From: Cheiracanthium punctorium
Taxonomy: Eukaryota; Arthropoda; Arachnida; Araneae; Cheiracanthiidae
NCBI GenBank assembly: GCA_038373885.1
Contig: JAWZYV010013028.1
Coordinates: forward strand, 124,001 to 188,000
Direction of reading: 5' to 3'
DNA: 64,000 bases
A model generated the notes under the pieces. The model was not told the DNA's origin. It was given only the letters and a program-made list of their open reading frames with translations, and did no database searches. Position 1 is the first letter of the stretch. The number at the start of each line of letters is the position of its first letter. The translations under genes were made by a program, and so were the position numbers. Positions 57,667 through 64,000 of this stretch are shown piece by piece.

Positions 57667-57856
57667 GTTAAAAAAAGAAGAAGAAGAGTACAAGACAGCG
57701 AGGAAGTATCGGCAGCTGTACAGGCGCTAGTTGATAAACAGGGAAGGGGCAAAAAGATCTCCCTGAAAAAAAAAAAAAAATTGCCAAATGTGTCACCTAG
57801 ACTCAACATCCTTGTTACATTACGCCATTTTCTACGTTTTTGTTTCGTATGTTGTT

Positions 57857-57868
57857 AATAAAAATAAA
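57857..57868 (+). promoter_or_regulatory. Two overlapping polyadenylation signals
   Basis: AATAAA at 57857-57862 and again at 57863-57868, about 190 bp after the stop codon, followed within 50 bp by TG/T-rich sequence. Position and sequence fit the 3' end of the fasciclin gene. No transcript evidence is available. Confidence 0.6.
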
Positions 57869-57869
57869 T

Positions 57870-58811
57870 ATACTGTTTCCTAAACCAGTGTTTCTGTTCA
57901 TTGTTTATTTACATTTTCACTAACACTTACCAAAGAATTTGAAAAAAGTTTGTGAATTTAGTTTGTCTTCCAACTATGGCTGCATTCGTAAACGACAAAC
58001 TCGTTGTACGAGTTTTCGTAAGAAAACTGGAATGCGTGTGTTGAGTGCTGTCAGTGGTTGTCAGTTTCTTTTGCCTTTACGAACAACTTCAATTTATTGA
58101 GTTTCGTCGCCTAGGAGACGTGTTTGTTTACAATTCGAGAATACGTTAACATTGCTGAGGAGAGTTTTTAGCACATACTCAATATAAAATCAACAGGATT
58201 TTTAAAAGAAAGAATGGCCATCATTGAAGTGCACAGATTAAAATTTAGAAATTTAAACTTAAACTTCATTCTTTCAAAAGTATTTAGCAAGAGAAATTCA
58301 AATTTCGCAAATAACGGTTTAAATCAGCTTCAATCTCGACACTAAAACAAGCATTTTTGAATTTACTAAAATGAAAACTACAAGAAAATGATTGCCTTTG
58401 AAAAGGTATGTACTTTCGTAGCAGTTTCTAAAGTATGCCTCAATTTCCACCTCGAAAAACTAATATTTGCAGCTTCAGCAAACGTAAAATACTTTTCATA
58501 ACATCATACTATTCCATAACAACGGACGGTATTTCTAAACAAAAATAACGCGTAGAAAGTAAAACTCAACGAACCTAATTCATTCTCAGTTTACTTCGTT
58601 TGAACGGATTGTGATCCGTATTTCCAGGCACGGATAAAGATATACGGATAAAGATACGCTGTAAAAATTGTGAAGTGCTCTACATGATTAGTTTTTCTGT
58701 ATTTATGGTACAAAAGCAGTTAATTGTTTTCGAAATCGCATGATTTTTTCCATGCATCCCCTCAAATCAGCCTAGCCACCCCAATAATTAGGTCATGCGA
58801 AGATATTTCCA
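57870..58811. other. Downstream intergenic sequence, nothing recognised
   Basis: After the polyadenylation signals there is no FAS1 motif or other coding signal on either strand. Confidence 0.45.
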
Positions 58812-58819
58812 ATTTTATC

Positions 58820-59010
58820 CAGAGCCTGATTATGACCAACAGGGGCCCGGGGCACTGATGAATTTGGGGGCCCCCAGTCTATGAAATTTGTTTTATTTTT
58901 CATAAAATTTTGCTATAAAAAAATATTTCAGAACATTTGATATTAGGGGCCCTTTCGAGTCGGGGGCCCTGGGCAGTGTCCCGATTTGCCCATACGATAA
59001 TAAGGCTCTG
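58820..59010. mobile_element. hAT-type MITE, 191 bp (GGGCCCCC type)
   Basis: CAGAGCCTGATTATGACCAA and CGATAATAAGGCTCTG are terminal inverted repeats. Perfect 8-bp duplication ATTTTATC at 58812-58819 and 59011-59018. Relatives at 51379 and 51739. Confidence 0.92.
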
Positions 59011-59149
59011 ATTTTATCACGTTTAGTATTTAATATTAAAATTTAACATACTCCCTACATTTTATTTTGCGTTTGGAAAATTATTATACAGCTAGCTGAA
59101 GTACACGTTGTTGATGGAGTAGCGATCAGATGAATATCATGTAGATTTC

Positions 59150-59800
59150 CAAAAAGCTTGAATTTGAGTCAGCATTGAAGAAGGGAAGTAGCAGACTGGC
59201 AAAAGTATAGAAAGTCAGTTATAGCTTGTATGTGTTGTTAAAAGACTGCAGGTTATAGAGTAACTAAGTGTAGAGTGAAATTATCAATATAATGTTAAAA
59301 TATTATTGAAATAGAGAAAACATTTTATATTCAAAATTAAGGTTTTATTTTAGTGGGATGTGCTTTTAAAGCCAAGAGAGTTCATTCATGGCCTTTAACG
59401 AGATTTTTTTTTTTTTTTTGATTAACTGTAGACTCTTTAATATTGTATTTAAAAAATGCAATTTTTGCAAAGATTTAAAAGTTATTCAGTTTTTTTTTTA
59501 ATCCAACATTTATTACTTCCATAGTTGCTAATCATGTTACTAAATTTCATTCTATTCTCTTAATCCTTTTTGGGGGGATGTGAGAAGAGACATTTACGCG
59601 ATTTTCACAAAATCTATGAAATATTTAAGACAATTTTGGCATTTGTAGTTTAAATTAAACCGTCACCTCACTTATTTCCAAATTTCATTCTGTTCCATTG
59701 CTACTTTTCAGGGACGGAACAAACAATTACTCAGTTTTAACAAAATTTCAAAATGTATAAAAAATTTTGCAGCACTTTGACGCCTATAGTTCAAAACTGA
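59150..59800. repeat. Second copy of the interspersed AT-rich repeat
   Basis: Matches 26870-27900 in the same order: CAAAAGTATAGAAAG, TTAAAAGACTGCAGGTTA, CATGTTACTAAATTTCATTC, TTTTCACAAAATCTATGAAA and GACGCCTATAGTTCAAA. No terminal repeats or duplications were seen. Confidence 0.72.
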
Positions 59801-59861
59801 AAGCAAATAAGTCTACATACAGCTTCTGAATATCAAATCTATTTAATAAACTCAAGTTCTC

Positions 59862-59884
59862 TCTGTCTCTCTCTCTCTCTCTCT
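59862..59884. repeat. (CT)n microsatellite
   Basis: CTCTCTCTCTCTCTCT run, followed by TTTTCTTTTCTT. Confidence 0.9.
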
Positions 59885-60839
59885 TTTCTTTTCTTGGGTC
59901 AGTTGACTGTAAAATTACATAGCAAATGTAGAATTTTTCATGACTAATGTTTAAGAAATTTCAATAATCAATGATGTTTGATTTATTTGTGAAAGCTAAT
60001 AAAACTACAACTTTCAAAATTGCGACAAAAATTCAAAATAATACTTCAAGAAAACTGGCTCGTGCTGTAGCCTGAAGCGAATATCGCGAAATGAAATGGA
60101 TAGTTATATATTTAGAATAATTAAAAAATCAATATGCTGTATCAAACCCTTTGATCGATGACGTAAATATTCCAGAAAAAGGTTTAATCTTTAAATATTG
60201 TAAATTTCTGTAATTTTTCTCAGCATAAAAATTCACAAGCAAGCATAATTTTGCATTGAAAACCGTAAATATTAATCAAGCCATACCTGATAGAATATTA
60301 ATGGAATTACGTCAGTCTCTTTCCTCGCTAAAGTCCTGGAGCTCAGCTTACTTGATTGTTAAATCTGTTTTACACAGCAATCATTCCTCGGTCAAAATGT
60401 CATTATTAGTTTTAGGATAGCGGCAACTTTAGGCGAAACTGTATGAAACTGTGCCTAGAACATTAATTTTTTCCCATTGTTCGAAAACAAAGTTCATAAA
60501 TATTTTTATAAAATTCCCTTGATGGGGATAAAATAAACATAATCATGTAAGATCGTACTGAATTGCGTTTCCTGTCGACTACACAACATTTTTATGGCTA
60601 TATTAATCAACAAGGTCTTTCTTGTTGTCATGGGCGCCCCCAGCTATGGGAAAATTTCTACCCAAATATTTCGATATCGCCAATCAGGGTTCAATTTGAA
60701 AGATTTACTTCTGGCACTTAATTTGGCGATATTTCACCAAAAGCCGACAAGCTTCAGACAGTGTGAGAGATTTTGGGGATAGTCAAAGTAGTAATTGACC
60801 ACAGACTTTCAATGAATTGAATATATCCATACACCTTAA

Positions 60840-61490
60840 TGGATTTGAAGTCATTTGGCTGACCCTGTAAACAAACTACCCAGTCGATTGAAATAAAAAA
60901 AAAACATGCACAGTTAGATGTTACAATAGTTCTAAGTCTAAAATTTCAACATTCTACTGTTAAAAGTTTTAGAGTTATGCGAAATGCGAAATTATTTTTC
61001 GCGCCAAATTTGGCGATATTTCACCAAAACTCGCCAAGATTGACGACAAATTGCGAGATTTCTGGCATAGACCATTGATTCATTTTGTAACCTTTAATAA
61101 CGTATATCACTTCTGAGTGGTTTGAAATAGCCGAATACCCCTAAAAGATGCTTTAATGAATTTCTCCCATAGAGCGTAATGCATTTAGAATATTTAGAGC
61201 GGCTCTGTTGATAAACTATCCAGTCGAATGGGACCAAAAGGAGAGGTGCGCAGCTAGAGGTTACAAAAATCCTAAATATAAAGTTTCAATTCTACGTCTA
61301 ATAGTTTTTGAGATATGCGAGTTTAATGAATTGCGGCCCATAGAGCGTAATGCATTTAGAATCTTTTGGGCGGTCCTGTAGATAAATTATCCAGTTGATT
61401 CGGACCAAAAGGGGAGGTGCACAACTACATGTCACAACAATCTTAAATATAAAGTTTCAACATTCTACGACGAATAGTTTTTGAGATATG
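60840..61490. repeat. ~168-bp tandem repeat, three copies
   Basis: Copies at about 60840-60985 (diverged), 61154-61322 and 61323-61490. All contain CCAGT(C/T)GA, AAA(T/G)ATAAAGTTTCAA-like and AGTTTTTGAGATATGCGA motifs; the last two share CCCATAGAGCGTAATGCATT. Upstream, TTTGGCGATATTTCACCAAA occurs at ~60721 and ~61009. Confidence 0.8.
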
Positions 61491-61772
61491 CGAATTACAT
61501 ACATACTAGAAGGGGTCTTTCTAAGGGGTCCTAACCCTCATTTACGCTAAGTTTCGGAGAGAACCAAGGAAAACTCCGAACGGTTGGGTCGACGGAAGCG
61601 ACCTGGTTTAGAACTACAAAGAATCGTTTTAACAGTGGAAAGAAAAAAATCCACATATGCGGACCTCTGGAAAGAAGTAGTTATAAACAAAAATAAAACA
61701 CTTGTCCTCATCTTGTGACGTTGTTTTAGAGGGGAAATGCTGGAATTTATCCTAAAAGACAGTAATTTTGTG

Positions 61773-61850
61773 CCGCCTGGGTTGTGTAGTGGTTAGAGAG
61801 CCATTCTACCGCACCACGGTGCTAGTTTCGCTTCCCGGCATGGGCTAGTG
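61773..61850 (+). repeat. SINE family 1 head (tRNA-like)
   Basis: GCCTGGGTTGTGTAGTGGTT (A box) and TAGTTTCGCTTCCCGGC (decayed B box) match the heads of the minus-strand copies at 16279 and 41926. The body is truncated soon after. Confidence 0.6.
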
Positions 61851-61869
61851 TGTAATATCGCATTTATTC

Positions 61870-63102
61870 AGTTTACTTTTCAGTGTCTTTCTTTGGATAT
61901 ATTTATTCTAGAGTAAGATTTATTAGTAGCAGATACATCCTGCATTAAAAAAAAAATCTTTTCTGGGTTGAGATACTCGCCAGACTAAACTGGTACAAAA
62001 GCACATTATACAGAGATTATTATATTGAAGAAATATTAATCAACTTCCGAAATTAATACTGAAAACATATATTTAAGGCTATTTTTTGAAATCGTTAATT
62101 AAATTAATATTTTAATTAGAATCTTATTTTTAATTATAATTAATAATTATAATATTATTTCTAATTATAATTGACGATTATAATCTTATTTTTAATTATA
62201 ATTAATAATAAGAATATTATTTCCAATTACAGTTAACAATTAGAATAAATAAACAATTCAGCTAGACAAAACTGTCTGTGCCCCACTTATATCGGGGCCG
62301 TCGTTATTAGCAACCGGGCCTGCTTCTTCGTTGCCACCGGAAGAAATGAGTGAAACATTGAGGCCTATATTTACATTTGCGCTGTTCGATTGTATGCGAT
62401 TTGGGATTATAAACGTTAATTTATTTTATAATTAAAACACAATTTTGTGATAGTTTTGTCACATAATGATTTAATGACAAGGTGTTTTAGATGTAGGTAA
62501 TAATTTTTTGAAGATTGCGCTTTTTTTTATGGAAATAAATCAACGAATTCAATCATAGAATTCAAACTTTAAGTTCTGAATGTAAAGATAAGTGTACACT
62601 TGTATTTAGAAATTCTACAAATTTATAGGATATAAAGCATGTTTTGTGAATTAATATTCATGTGTTATTTATAAATCATTTTAATCTGAAATCGTTTAAC
62701 TTGAGTAGTTTATTATTCTAGTAAATAAGCGTGCGTTGTAATACTAGTTAGACATTCTTATCTGTTTAAATCTTTCAGTTGAAAATGTCATTTATCATTT
62801 ATTATAAATGCAACTAAATGTGTGATATTGGTTTCAGTGCAGAAGTACTGTAAAATATGTTATTAATTTTTGCACATGTTTATGTAGAAACTTAAATTGA
62901 AGTTAATATTTTGTATAAGCGTTCATCATACTCAAATTCAAAGTTCCATTTAGATAATGGCTATAATAAAAAGTAATTAATTCAGAGATCGTTTGTTTTT
63001 AGTTTACTACAGTGTTTAGCGCAACTTGTGAAAAGGGATCTTGAAATTTTTCAAGTCCTAGAGCTGTTAGTTTATCTTAATTTGTATTCAAAGTCCGTGG
63101 AG

Positions 63103-63139
<37 letters not shown>

Positions 63140-63640
63140 CTATAACCCTAATATACAGCAATGCAGGGACGAAAACATTTGTTTTCAATCGCCAGTTAAT
63201 AATAACTTAAAGGTGTTGGAATATTAGTGGTATTTCCTAGTATGGTTTTCTAAAATTTATATTTTTTCTTTGGAGAAGAAAAAGTATATGGAACTAACAC
63301 TGGAAATTATAAATCATTTTCATTTCGAATGGTAAAATTTTCGATAAATAAACTCATTTGAACTAACCAAAATAAATACAATTAACAAACGTGTTTTATC
63401 ATACACTGTTACGTTATTCTTAATCCTTTTGATATATTATCTCCCCTTTAAGTTCGTACTACTATTTATGGAACACCCTTTATTTTGTAATTCATTCTAA
63501 ATGTTTCTCGTTAAATTAATTTACATTATTTTTCATGTAAATACCAAGGGCTTGCAGTGCACAGGTTGTACTTATAATTATAGCAAAAGTTCTTCTGATA
63601 CCTACGCCTTACTAAAGATTAAAAATTAAATAGTATATCA
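61870..63640. other. AT-rich sequence with a 61-bp tandem repeat
   Basis: AATCTTATTTTTAATTATAA occurs at 62120 and 62181 (two units, about 62120-62241). A T run lies near 63107-63135. Otherwise no gene or element seen. Confidence 0.5.
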
Positions 63641-63642
63641 GG

Positions 63643-64000
63643 TAGGGATCGACCGATACCACATTTTCGCCGATGACCGATACCGATACTTTACCTATAA
63701 ATTCATTTTCAGAAATAGCCGATACCGATACTTTTAAGTTATGCTATCGGCCGATACCGATACTTAACCGATACCGATACTTTACATAATTTAATGTCAT
63801 TTAAACCTACATCTGTTGGGCAGTTTTTGTACGAGAGTGTAGTTCTCGTTAAAATGAATAACAGAATGATGAAATTTGATCCCAGTAGAAAGCATTAATA
63901 AAAAATCTGATGTGTCCAACACATGACTTCCTTGCACGTCCATTAGATCAAAAATATTTTCGACGCACTTCCTCTAAACTTATTTGTTTGAAAGAGATAA
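63643..64000. mobile_element. hAT-type element, left end, runs out of the window
   Basis: TAGGGATCGACCGATACC start and repeated CCGATACCGATACTT units are typical of hAT-type non-autonomous elements. The right end is not in the window. Confidence 0.6.

Noticed and set aside
55335..55450. A functional tRNA gene (also considered at 5330-5399, 16425-16494, 33462-33541, 61773-61850)
   Set aside because: A- and B-box-like motifs are present, but they head longer repeated bodies, several have mutated boxes and no clean cloverleaf was seen. They are tRNA-derived SINEs.
1..64000. CRISPR array, phage or bacterial operon
   Set aside because: The window is a spliced metazoan locus. Tandem repeats found are coding repeats, microsatellites or transposon parts, none with CRISPR-like repeat-spacer structure.

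Overview
The window looks like one long piece of a metazoan, probably arthropod, nuclear genome. It is AT-rich, has large introns with consensus GT/AG borders, and is crowded with MITEs, tRNA-derived SINEs and mariner, pogo, hAT and piggyBac relics. Repeat density and intron size would fit a chelicerate (spider, horseshoe crab and the like), but nothing in the sequence proves the group.

Only one protein-coding gene can be supported. It is on the + strand and fills positions 3703-57666: the last 15 exons of a multi-domain fasciclin (FAS1) protein. The 5' part lies upstream of the window, because the first visible exon enters in the middle of a FAS1 domain. The exons join in frame to 6366 nt (2121 codons plus stop). 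They encode the end of one FAS1 domain, five more FAS1 domains and two long linkers. The domains come in pairs, and every pair uses the same exon pattern with the same lengths and phases, so the gene grew by duplication of a two-domain, five- or six-exon module. Linker 1 sits in a giant 3837-nt exon. It holds Pro/Gln/Thr/Arg-rich sequence, a Cys-paired tandem repeat (six 51-residue units, C-x15-C half-units ending in DRRPLC) and then STTRAPQSW, YPSQPQSG and RPGQPGSVGT repeats. Linker 2 (exon 10) is a Gly/Pro/Gln-rich counterpart that keeps a Cys-free relic of the DRRP motif. The protein is probably a secreted extracellular-matrix or adhesion protein of the midline-fasciclin/TGFBI/periostin type. 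The stop codon overlaps a perfect splice-donor sequence, so an alternative 3' end is possible.

The introns and the 6 kb downstream hold many non-autonomous elements whose target-site duplications (TSDs) can be read directly. These are two TTAA-flanked piggyBac-type MITE families (six and two copies), at least ten hAT-type elements with 8-bp TSDs, several TA-flanked mariner/pogo foldback elements, four tRNA-related SINE families, an interspersed satellite-like repeat, a roughly 170-bp tandem array, and a hairpin-forming inverted repeat with arms of about 200 nt at 32.2-32.9 kb. Several elements are nested, which gives relative ages. No rRNA gene, functional tRNA gene, CRISPR array or second host gene was found.
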